Below are positions 43,844 through 54,931 of a stretch of 64,000 nucleotides of DNA, in pieces. The DNA is taken from the NCBI GenBank assembly GCA_021234155.1, contig JAJEKV010000041.1:10067018-10131017 (forward strand), read 5' to 3'. The position numbers were made by a program, and so were the translations under genes. The notes under the pieces are model-generated. The model worked only from the letters and a program-made list of their open reading frames with translations. It was not told where the DNA came from and made no database searches. Every line of letters starts with the position of its first letter. Positions within the stretch are counted from its first letter, which is position 1. Source of the stretch: Isoetes taiwanensis. Taxonomy: Eukaryota > Streptophyta > Lycopodiopsida > Isoetales > Isoetaceae.

Positions 43844-45378
43844 CGTTCCAGCATAATATACGATCCGAATACATATATTATACTGCCGCGTCACGTACAT
43901 GTCACAAATGACATGTACTTGAAGGTCGTAAAAGGTTGCACCTAAGGGGGCAACCTCGAACATTATGCATGTTAAATAAACATACACAATTATAAACCCC
44001 ATGGACCCCATTGCCAAGTGGCTAAACCCCATTTGGCCAATGTCTAACCTAACCCTAAGGGTTTCTATATAAGGGCTTTCCCCTTAAACCCTAAACCTTT
44101 TCTTCTCTTTGCATTTAGGGTTTTCCTTGAGCTCCTCGCCTTCTCTCGCATTTAGGGTTCTCTTGAGCCATTCCGGCCAAGCTAAAACCCAAATTCGCAT
44201 TGCCAGGCTCTGTAAAGCCGCCTTTGCACAACAGATCGTCGAGTAGCAGCAGTCTTTAGCAGGATCAGAGGCGTAGATGCATTCCGAGGATCTGGAGCAG
44301 GTCGAGTACCAGGTAATCAGTCATTCTGTTGTGCAAAGCCGCCTTTTGGCTAGGCAATAAGCTAGTTTAGCATGTTAGTCCAGCAGTAGAGGCCTTACAG
44401 ATCCCGAGATCATAAGCCCTAACAAAGGAACCTAACTCTGGATGTTTAGGTAGATAGATTAGATGTTCTTATTCATTTCAGTTCTGTGATGATGTTGGTA
44501 TTTCACTCTGTGACCTCCATGTATTGGGAAGGGGGGTAGAGGTCTAAAGCCCGTGTAACAGATGATCCTAGTTAGCCCCATGCGGCCTGTGCACAAAGAG
44601 CCCGCCTGGTTGTGGGTGGAGGGGCTAGGCCGATGAAAAAGGGGGACTTGTCCCATCACTGAATGGTTCCTCTGGTGTGTAAAGCCTACTAGGAACCTTA
44701 GTGAGCTAGGCTTAATGGCTTGCCACTGCGTGTGGGCAAGGCATGAGCTCGACACCTTTGGGGCGACGCGTCGCCTTCCATGAGGTTAAGTTGAATAAGG
44801 GCAGTAGCCCTCTAGCCACCTGTGATGGGCATGCATGCCCCTGGAGGAGAGGTGACTCTCCTCCTGTCTCATCGGGACTGGGGAGATGCAACCCAGTAGT
44901 AGCCCTCTTGGCTATGTACCCGGCAGGCTACCGCCCGGTCCCAATACTTTTCAACCTACTCTGCAAAGTGTGCACGGGAGGGGCGGATGGTGTGGACTAC
45001 CCTCAGCTATGATCTTATGCCAGCCAAATCCATTGCCATGAATTATGTCTGCAATGACTTCTGGAGGCCCAAGCCGTCAGTCAAACCCCCTTGAGTCTGA
45101 GCCCTGGGTAGGACTCCCCTTTGTTGTTATTGATCATATTGATGTTGTTGTATATGTGGTGATTATGATGTGTTCACCCTTCGAGGTGATTGTATTGATA
45201 TATTGTATTATGTGCTCATGTTTATTCACGCTTCCGCAGATAGGTCGACCCGAAGGGAGATGAGTGAATGACACATCCACTCTTCCCTTGCTGGCTCATT
45301 CCACTGGGAGTGGAGTCAGGTGGATGGCCCCTGCCAGTTTGGCTGTCAGGGGGAATGCTCCGCCTTCTGATACGACGT
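43844..45378 (+). repeat. LTR related to the H3-bearing chromovirus LTR
   Basis: Begins TGACGTTCCAGCATAATATA, like the TGACATTCC/TGATGTTCC starts of the large element's LTRs, and ends near ACGACGTCA. The middle (CTGCAAAGTGTGCACGGG, GTGTGGACTACCCTCAGC, ATGCCAGCCAA) aligns with the LTRs at 22-23.6 kb read on the opposite strand. CTATATAAGG at about 44067 is a TATA box, followed by AAACCCTAAAC and two TTTAGGGTT motifs. No PBS is seen after it, so it may be a solo or truncated LTR; no target duplication was found. Confidence 0.6.
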
Positions 45379-47262
45379 CACATGGTAGCCGACACATCAA
45401 AGGAGCAAGTCATAAGCCGACACATGATATGGTTCTAGGCTAACCATAGGGCATATTCAGCTCAAAATATATCATTTAAGAGATGGAGCTTCAATTGTGA
45501 TGAAATAGAATAGAGGCTCTCAAATGCGCCGATTCTGTTTTTGGATATTTGAATTGAGGGCTTCCTTTGCTTTTTTGGATCGAGGTTTCGAGGGAATTTG
45601 GTGGGATTTGTTTCGGTGCACCTCAAATTTCAAATTGTTATTTGCAATGGTTTCGATGCACTTCCAATTTCAAACTTCTATTATTGTAAAGAAGAAAGTG
45701 GTAATCTCATTAATGTTTTTCATCATTATTACTCTCATTAATGCTCTTGAGTCATTATTGCTTGATGTTTTTGCAAAGAGGTGCCACCTCATAATTAAAT
45801 GCCATGTAGTAATGGGATTAAACAATAGGCATTTCACTCCTATTGGCCAATTTTCTCACGTGGGCTTTTTTTTTTTTTTTTTTTTTTTTTTGGGTGAGAC
45901 ATTACGTTATCTCATCTGCACTCTAATGCATTTGTTGTGCTCTTTCATTGGGTCCCATGGGTCTATTTGTCTTCATGGACAATAAAACCCCGTCCCATCA
46001 ACAACATTTTTGCATTAACAAGAGAAGTAAACAGATAGGCAAGGAGTTAAAGATAAATAATAAGAGGAAGGTCTCAATAACTGTGGATCCATTGAGCAAA
46101 TATATGCAGGGTTCGGAGGGGTAGATTACGATGGAATTGCTAAATCTTACTGAACTCGGGATGAACCAAAAAAGTTCAGCCCTATTGTAAAAATTCAGGC
46201 CCAGATTCCACTACCAGAAGTCGCAGTTACCTCTGTGGCATCAAATGCCTTAAAGAAATATCTACCCTAACAGGATGTATGATTCCACTACGGCAAAGGT
46301 AGTTCTTCCACAACAAGATCTACTCCGTTGTTTTGATTCGTGTCAAGATCCAGAGAGTGGCAATTGTTGCTGCTATAAAAAGACGGGAGGAATCCCCTGA
46401 TAGTTAAGCTATTTATAGAATCCACATCCTTATCCGAAGCAAAATCCGATGCTCAAATATCTCCGTTAGTGGAATCACAGAGAAGAAGATAAATTTTGGA
46501 TGCTCGAACCAGATTGGCCCATCTTCAACTTCCAGGCATCTCACTGTTGGCCGATTGTTGCCATGGGCTATAGCAACGAATCTGGTTACAGACAGTAGAT
46601 ATAGATCTCAGGGCATGTTCTAAATTATCCAAGGCAGTGTGGGTCATCCAAGCTTTCTTAAGGCCCAAATTCCACTGCGTTGGCAGTTTTTGTGGAAACA
46701 AATCGGCGAGCCACACATCAGCTATAGGCGCCATTGTTGGGATTCCACTGCAGGGTGGAAATCCCTGACGTGGAGTCAGATCTCTGAGTTTTTTGTGACG
46801 GGGAAATGGACAACTGGCAGATTACTTGGAACTCGAATTTGATGGGCAATCCCATGTAGGAACGCCAATTATAGATGATGAAGCAGATGAACACAGTTGA
46901 GTGGAATAGCATACAGATCACGAGGCAAGGATAAATATCTGGCGGCCAAACTGAGGAGCGTCCAAGGAGGGGTGCCACTCGGTTGGCCACGTCGGCTTTT
47001 TTTGGGCGGCTTTTATTTTTCTTCATAGCGATAAGAAAAAATGCAACGGCCATGGTTCAAGAGCAATACTGCCAGATCCAACCATCATCCGGCTACAAGA
47101 TATGCCACCAGCTTCGAACCGTGATTGGAACCATGCATTCATGTTCTATGAATGTTGTCAGGGTTTCTACTGCGCCCACGACGCCTTATGCGTGGAAAAC
47201 GGAATTCGACAATTCCTGTAAGCAGGACCTTGAATTTTTCCTTCTTTTGTGCCTGAGTCTCT
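45379..47262. other. intergenic, no gene recognised
   Basis: No gene recognised. It holds a 26-base T tract at 45866-45891 (possibly the antisense of a poly(A) tail). CTAACCCGTTTTTGTCTCAG near 47262-47281 could be a splice acceptor for PPR gene 2. Confidence 0.5.
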
Positions 47263-47300
47263 AACCCGTTTTTGTCTCAGCGAGGAAAAATGGGAATGAA

Positions 47301-49671
47301 TTGGGAACTAAACCAACAGAATCTAAAGAAAACTCTCTCAAGGTTGAACCTGACTGCAAATCTATTGTCGGCTTGGATCAAAAAAAGAACTGGAGACTTC
47401 TTATTGCAATTTACTGTAGGGATGGTCGTGTCAAAGACGCAGTAAGGCTTATTAAGCAAATCCAATCACAAGGTATGAAGCACGATAGGGAAATCCTTTT
47501 TTACTGTTCTTAAAGCTTGTGCATCTCCTTCAGCTGCTGAGAGTGGTAGATACATCCATGAAATCATTCATGAAATTGGATGGGAATCAGATAATGCACT
47601 AGGGATAGCAATTGTACACATGTATGGCAAATGTGGTAACCTGGAAGAAGCCCGTAAGATGTTCAACAAATTGGATACTCTAAATGTAATATCTTGGACT
47701 GCTGTGATCACCATACATGCCAAACTTGGATGCAGCAAACAGGCTTTTGAGCTCTTCCATCATATGGTTGTGGCATACAAGAAACCTAACAAGGTTACCT
47801 TTGTCGGTCTCATGAGTGCATGTTACAGCCCTTTTCTTCTAGCTAAGGGAAAGATGGTTCATGCCTACATTGTGTATCATCGAATTGGCTCTGATTTGCT
47901 TTTGGAAAATGCTGTCATAAATATGTACACCAAGTGTGCATATGTGGAACAAGCATACTCAATGTTTTCTAGAATGAAACAACGAGATCTGGTGTCCTGG
48001 AATTCTATGATCACAGCTTTCGCATGTTATGAAAATGGCAGGGAAGCTATTCTTTGCTTCAAATCAATGATATATAATGGTTTGGAACCAAATGGAATCA
48101 CTTTTGTTAATACTTTAGATTCAGTTACAACTCTTGCAGAGGGAAACTTCATCCATGCCCATGTCTTAAAAGATAGTAATTGTACTTTCCAATTAAATAA
48201 CATTCTTCAGAATGCTATTCTTTCTATGTATAGCAAATGTGGTAGCCTGGAAAATGCATATTTGACATTTATTAGAGTTCATAAAAAGGATGTTATTTCA
48301 TGGTCTTCTATCATTACTGCATATTCCCAACAAGGCTATTTACAAATTGTCTTTCAGCTCTTTCAACAAATGAAACAAGGTGGTATTCAACCAAATGAAC
48401 TGACTTTTAGTAGTATCATATCAGCATGTGGACTGGTAGATGGTAAGATGATCCATGCAGAGATTATCTTGAGGGAACTTGAAGCAGACCTCATCATTCA
48501 AAACGCCCTTCTTAACATGTACAGCAAGGGTGGAAGCCTGAAGGATTCTGAAAGGATGTTCAACATAATGCCTCCAGGGGAACTCTATTCTTGGACATCT
48601 CTCATTGCATCATATGCTGACTATGGTTATACCAAGGAGGCCATGTATATGTGGCAAGCAATGTTCGATTCAGAAGGTTCAGGGTTGAAACCAAACGAAA
48701 TGACTTATCTCAGTATTCTTACTGCATGTGCAGCTGCAGGAGACATTGGAAAGAGTAAGCTAATCCATGCTTATCTTACTGGTTCCATTTTGGAATGTAG
48801 TTTAGTTCTCAGAAACTCCCTTATTAATATGTATGGCAAGTGTGGCAGTTTAAAAGATGCACATCAGATATTTAACATGATCACTGAACCTGACATGGTA
48901 TCATGGACAACCCTCATTTCAGTTTGTCAGGAGCAAGAATACTCTAGTTGTGCCCTTGAAATCTTTGATAAAATGGAAGGACATGTAAAATCTGGAGCTA
49001 CAACTTTTAGCACCATTCTCTGTGCATGTGCTGATATGGAAAGATTAGCACTAGGCAAGCTGATTCACAGCAATATTCGTCACCAGGGTTTTGAATTAAA
49101 TGTGTCTGTTGGGAACTCTTTAATTAGCATGTATGGGAAATGTGGCAGTTTATATGATGCTTGGCAGGCATTTGATGAAATGGACCATCAGAATTTAGTA
49201 TCATGGACGGCCATTATTTCTGCAACTGCTCAACATGGTCATGGCATGCTGGCTGGAAGGCTCTTTCAAGAGATGCAGCAGGATGGTTTGAGGCCCAATG
49301 ACATTAGTTTCGTTAGTATCCTCTCTGCCCACAGCCATGCGGGTCTTGTTGATGAAGGTTGCCTATACTTTTCCTCCATGTGGGGGGAATACGAAATTTT
49401 GCTAGGTGTTGAACATTATGTATGCATGGTTGATTTACTTGGCCGTGCAGGCTTATTGGATGAGGCGGAAAACTTCATTATCGGCATGCCATTTAGCCTA
49501 AGTGCTGCAGTTTGGAAATCCCTGGTGTCAACATGTATGATACATAATAACACAGAACGGGCAAGGCATGCAGCTGGCTATGTCCTGCACTTGGACCCGG
49601 AAAATGCTTCAGCATATATAATGTTATCCAACATATATGCCACAGCATATAAGTGCCCTCTTGAAGGCTAA
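47301..49671 (+). pseudogene. PLS-class pentatricopeptide repeat protein 2, frameshifted
   Basis: A long PPR gene of the same class as PPR 1. The main frame 47620-49671 has about six PLS triplets with MYGKCGNLEEARKMF, WTAVITIHAKLG, MYSKCGSLENAY and MYGKCGSLYDAWQAF, ending in part of an E-type domain (AAVWKSLVSTC...LSNIYATA) and a stop; no DYW domain. The upstream frame 47301-47513 supplies the first repeat, and the two are separated by one base at a run of six T (47497-47502). One indel there would join them. Either the gene is recently inactivated, or the run was miscounted in the assembly, or translation starts further in. Confidence 0.75.
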
Positions 49672-51196
49672 TGTATGTCAATGATTGACCAGTTCAATTA
49701 TGCAATAGAGTCAAGCTCCAATTCTGATATGCCCTATGCCAGGGAGCAGGTTACACTGATTTTACCATACCTCCTGGTATATTGTGGCCTTTTGTGTTAG
49801 GCCAAGCAGCCAAAGGACACTTCCGACAGGGAGCGCACAAGGGTGATGGTGCTTATGTGGATTGTTTTATTGGATTGAATTCTTCTCAAGGCATGGTTTC
49901 ATCAGATGCATAGATGTTTGGATTTACTCACTCATCAACCTGAATGGTTAAGACCCAGTTAAGACATGGCGTGTTCTGCAAATGTGGCATTTCGTATCCT
50001 TTTGCTTTGCGTATATATTGTCTATATGCTAACAGATCTTCAATGCTGTGAGTAGTCAAGCTTTGTGATAATATCTTAACTCAGTTGTACTAATTCCATG
50101 ATGGACGGTTCTGATGTTGTATGGGAGCCAACGTCGAGTGGCATGTTCTCACCAGAACTTCCTAATTTTGATTTCCATACACCAAGAAGCATGTATTCAA
50201 GGCTGATTGGAGGGGCATCACTCATCCTGCAAAAGATCCTTCACAATTAGCGGGCCTTAGTTGATGCTGAACTTAGAAGACATCTTGGAATATCTTAAAT
50301 ATTCTTATACTTCCAAGGCAATCCGAGCTTTTTTTTTGGTACAATAACATATGTTAGGCATCCAAATGCTCTAAGATCTGATACAAATGGCTTCTTCCTC
50401 TTTTTTGCAATGTAAACACTGTTTCTGCAGAGAATCAAGGTTGTAAATGCTTAGTGTATCTATTCTTCCTTTGCCAACCCATTCTTTTATGTGCATGTGA
50501 CAATATCAATTATCTACTTATAATATCATCAAAGTGGTTTACAAGCATACTCAATCACAAAGAGCACTTTCCTGCAGAACCCCATTCTCAATCATGAGTA
50601 AAACTCTTCAATCTTTGCTAAAATCTCATCAATGGATCTTTAATACTGCAATAAATCCTGGTAACAAGATAAGTCAGATCCGAAGTAAAACGGAATGAAT
50701 TTATAACGAACTAAGCACAAACAAATTGCACAAAATTATTCACCATAGTAAAACCAAACAAGCTCACCATCCACGTATACTCCATTATCAGAAACATGTC
50801 CCAATTTTCATTTCTCCATGATATTAACAAGAAAAACGCAGGTAGGGAAGTCCTTTGATAGTTCCAACTTTTGCAGCAACAAACATCCGACGACAGTAAG
50901 AAATGTTTCCATAAACTCAAGGACCATTAGGTAAAGCAGTTAGGCTTTGAGACAGGTATAAGGAAAGTTAAATGAACGAAGTAACTAGAAAAAATAAATC
51001 ACCGTCATTAATTGAGAGTAGACTGTCCTTATATTTCATCTGAGCACAAGACAATATGTCTAGATTAGCCCACTTATAGGTGAAGCTAATGGTCAATGCA
51101 ACGGCATCAATGGCGTAGAAATCAAATTGTAGACTATTAATTTACATTTGCTGTAGCATATATCATTTTGCTTGACCCCATATTAAATATTCGAAT
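49672..51196. other. intergenic, no gene recognised
   Basis: The region between the 3' ends of two convergent genes, PPR 2 and the CWF19-like gene. No gene or repeat recognised. Confidence 0.6.
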
Positions 51197-54067
51197 CTAC
51201 TCCAGCATTTTTGTCCAATCAAATGGATTCCACATCTTTAAAAACTTTCTTACATCTTCCATTTGCTTCTCTTGAGATTCATGCCTTCTGTTCTGATGCA
51301 TTTCTTCTCCAGGAAGCTCAAGCAAGCCAATTAATATGTCCCGACCAAATTGGCTGCGAAATGTAGATTCATCATCGATCACATGACAAAAACCTCCTTG
51401 CATCCCAAATTCTACATGAAAGTAGGGAAAGTTTTTGGGAATGCATACTCGCAAGCTTTTACCCCTTGTATCAATTAGCTTTTTTGCATTATGCTGACTC
51501 CATTCATCCTCCGCCTCATCAATTCCCTGCAGAAACAAAGGTATATCTCAGAGCTGACAACTTTCTGAAAATTTTGCTCAATTCCAACAACATTTATGGG
51601 TGAGGTTTTACACAAAGGAAAGTTATCAAAAACCTAAAATCATCCCTAACCTTTTTAAAATAGAGTGGAGCTTCTTTTGCAGCATCAGGTGGTACTGGAA
51701 TGCACTCAATCAAACAATGTCTCTTCTGCCGTGCCAATCCCATTACTGTTTCCATGAAAATAACATCTTTATCTTGTGTCTTGAACATGTTAACCAGGCA
51801 CTTCTTGAAATTCCGCATTTCATCCCAGACATTATCATCCATGCTTCGAGTCGACCCTTCGTGCTGAAAACCCAATTTACTGACCATAATATTAAGATAA
51901 ACAGGGTTAAAGACATTAATCATAACATACCTGCATTGGAACAATGTAGCAATGCCCAAAAACAAGTGGAGAACGTGGTGGCAGCATTAGATATGCATGG
52001 TTACCAATTGCAATTACAAGGTATTTGGGCCTTGAAGGGTTTTCAAAACAATATTGACACCTTTCCTGTTGTGTGACTATACGTTTGTACTCAGATGCTA
52101 CCCGATTATCTCCTTTTAACTTCTCTCCCCTTTTCTGATTTCTTCGAATATGTTCAGTCCCCATGTCTCCATCAAAATCGTATTCATCATCAACACTTGA
52201 CGAGCCCTTATATTGTTTATTGCGGCCAATTTTGGAAGCCAAATGCTCATCTAAGCTTTGATTTTCAGCTTTATATTTTCCTTGTGCAACCACTCGTTTA
52301 AGAATAGATCCATGCTGGCTATGCCTGAATAAATAAAGGACCCGTCAGCTGTATATCCTAAAACGAAAAAGCTCTTAATATGTAAGATTAGTACCTTCCT
52401 ACAGTTTCTGTAATATTGTTTTCTTCTGCTGATTTAGGTTCCTCCATTGTTGAATTCTTGCATTGCTTCTGTAACAGGAACAATGATAGAAATTTAAAAC
52501 ATATATGTAGCTATATTTTGGACACTTTGGAAGGTCAGCTAGATATACTCTCAAACAAGAAACTAAGGTATACCATTAGTTCCTCTGCTTCTTCAAGTTT
52601 GCCAGCTAAACGCAGCTTCATAGCTCTAGCAGCAATCTGATTTGAGTTCAAAGGTTGTTCAGCCGATGTGCTGTCTTTACGAACTTGTTCTTTGATAACC
52701 TTGTCGTTTCCTACATTAACACTCCCACCAACATCATGCTTTTGCTGCATGTTACTTTTCTGTTCAACATTGAACTTATTTAGGAAGCTTCCATCATTCT
52801 CATATCTATTGCAAGTAGACAAGGCAGTCTTTAGAAAAGCTGCATCTTCTGGACGCATTTTCTCAACTCTATCTCGTTGTTTACTTTTCCAACGCAATGC
52901 ATCATTTAAACGTGGTTCTTTCATGTTCCTGGCATGCCTGTCGATTCGCACTTCTTTATCAGGTGATTGGGAACCAGATGGACGTGCTGAATCCTGTTCT
53001 TGTTTCTCAGCTTGATGTGTTTTCTTTCTATCACGCATAGCATGAAAATGAGCATTTGCATGTGCAGCTCTTTTAGATGTAACACTAGAAGCAATAGATG
53101 CTAATGAGCCCCAACGCTCTTCAACCACCTGCATTAATGGGAAAATAATCAGGAACCAAAACTGGAAAGAAAGAAAATAAATCTGCTCATAACTGGCCTG
53201 ATGCATGATGTTTACTACTATATAATAGATCTGCAGACTTTACCAACATGGTAGAGAAAAGAGGTAAAAGGGCGCTTGTGTAGAATTATACGTTGTGGCA
53301 CAAAAAACAAATGCAAGCTATTGTGAAATGCTGACATACATGGCGTTTATTGTTCTTCTACCTTGGTTTTCATCTTCTGTGCTTGAATCCAGTTCCCTCA
53401 ATACCATTAAGCATGCAAATCTACAGATTAAATGACAATGAGGCTCTAACCTTAGTAAATATCAAAGGCATGAAAGAACACTACCTAGGTTATCTCACCT
53501 CGTCCAGCCTTCTTCCTTCACGCGCTGCCTGTTCTTGTGCCCTCTTCAATGCCTTGAGGCGCCAACTTGCACCGCCATCACCAACCCCTGCAGTTGGTGG
53601 AATAGAATGTCTTTTCTGAACTTCAGATGGGGAAACATTCCCCTCATTCTTCAAGTAAGGATTCAATTCCCTTGAAAGTGCTCCCTCCTTCAGATAAAAT
53701 GGAATTAAGTCAAGATATTGAAGTTTATGATGTTGAAGCTCCTCTCAAATTTAACAAAACAAACCTCAGGTTGTGGGGTCGGAATCTCCTCTGGTGGCTC
53801 TTGTGTAACAACTTGAGCTGATCTTTCAGGCGCATTTAACATCCAATCAAGGCCAGCATCCATTCTGGAGTCACTACGTCCACTTTTGTGTTTTCTTTTC
53901 TTATTAGAAGCTTTTGCCTGCTTCATAGGACAGTGGTGGTAGAAATTGTAACTAGAATGATGTATGGATCAGAAAACAAGAAACAAATAAAGTGCTCTTA
54001 CATCTCCATCTTCGGTTGATGCCCCGACGACAGAATCCCTGGGTATGAAACGAATTGAATTCAACAT
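51197..54067 (-). CDS. CWF19L: CWF19-like protein (CwfJ family), eight exons
   Basis: A spliceosome-associated factor thought to act in late splicing and lariat debranching. Exons on the minus strand: 54067-54002, 53917-53765, 53687-53499, 53128-52574, 52468-52395, 52324-51931, 51863-51651 and 51526-51197, all joined by GT-AG introns. The phases agree and give a continuous 657-residue protein. Early exons are basic and charged (KKRKHKSGR); GDGGASWRLKALKRAQEQA and VVEERWGSL are typical of plant members. The CwfJ_C_1 domain has RCQYCFENPSRPKYLVIAIG, GHCYIVPMQ and HCLIECIPVP across exons 6-7. CwfJ_C_2 has FPYFHVEFG and ends WNPFDWTKMLE in exon 8. Exon 2 could start three bases earlier. No lesion is seen; probably a functional single-copy host gene. 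Confidence 0.92.
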
Positions 54068-54271
54068 CGTCGCCAATTTCCGGCACTGATAACTAAACGC
54101 AATTGCAAATGTAAACTTGCCCTATCATTATTTGATAGATTTTAATTTATTATACAACATATACAAGAATTTAGCGCTGGCCAGCGCCTTGTGCAAGCCC
54201 TAAGGTTTGTTGTAGACGATTTCGAAAGTTTTTTTAAAGGTTTGGAATGAGGTTCTAATTTTTATGGAGTA

Positions 54272-54394
54272 GATAACGCCCTGGGCCGAGGGTGTTACTG
54301 AAAAAAAAATTTGAGGGCCATACGCCCGAGCCCTCGCCATTTTGATGGCCCGAAATTTTTTTTTGAAGTAACACCCGAGGGCCAGGGCGTTATC
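54272..54394. repeat. foldback with ~47-bp arms
   Basis: GATAACGCCCTG...GGGTGTTACT and an A/T run at 54272-54319 pair with 54348-54394 (AGTAACACCC...CAGGGCGTTATC). The central loop is about 28 bp. It lies about 200 bp upstream of the CWF19-like start codon. Confidence 0.8.
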
Positions 54395-54396
54395 GC

Positions 54397-54580
54397 CCTT
54401 AACACACTGCCCCGAGAGTTTTGGGCCATCCGATCATTATCAAAATCGATCTGGATCCGTTCATTTCATAACATCCTAGGGTGTTATGGAGTAGCAGTGT
54501 GTTATAGCTCCAGTAACACACTGATCAAGATTGATCTGAACCGTTGGATCACTATAAACTTGAGGGGCAGTGTGTTAAGG
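54397..54580. mobile_element. MITE-like element
   Basis: Perfect 17-bp terminal inverted repeats, CCTTAACACACTGCCCC at 54397-54413 and its complement at 54564-54580, bound a 184 bp non-coding segment. The segment has a second internal hairpin (CAGTGTGTTA...TAACACACTG). The TTAA or TTA inside the arms could be the target duplication. Non-autonomous; no transposase. Confidence 0.65.
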
Positions 54581-54889
54581 TTTGATATATTAATTTTAGA
54601 AAGTAGGGTTTTTCCTTTTTTTGTTGCGGTCCTCAAGGGTTGCAATTCTGTGGCATGTGGCTGCAGCAGAATGCCGGATCTAGCTGTATTGGTTGGGTTC
54701 CTTCGGGTTTTGTGCAGGACGTGGAGATGACTATCGAATTTTCCATCTGCTCTATCTGGGTTTTTTCCATCTACTGCATCTACGACGGGTTCGTCATCAT
54801 CTGGGTCGAATTTTGACCTGGGTAGCATAGGTCCTGGATCTGGATGCGGCCAGAATAGAATACAATAGAATGGAAAGCCATGGGCAGGT

Positions 54890-54931
54890 TACTGGTAAGG
54901 CTTTTACCGGGGTTCGACTCCCCGGCCAGTA
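54890..54931 (+). other. truncated tRNA-like sequence with Pol III B box
   Basis: CGGGG-TTCGACT-CCCCG is a perfect T arm (B box GGTTCGACTCC). TACTGGT and GCCAGTA on either side pair as a 7-bp acceptor stem. Only 11 bases lie where the D and anticodon arms should be. It could be a collapsed tRNA or the promoter head of a SINE. Downstream GCAGACGATTT-like motifs repeat three times (54962-55010). Confidence 0.5.
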
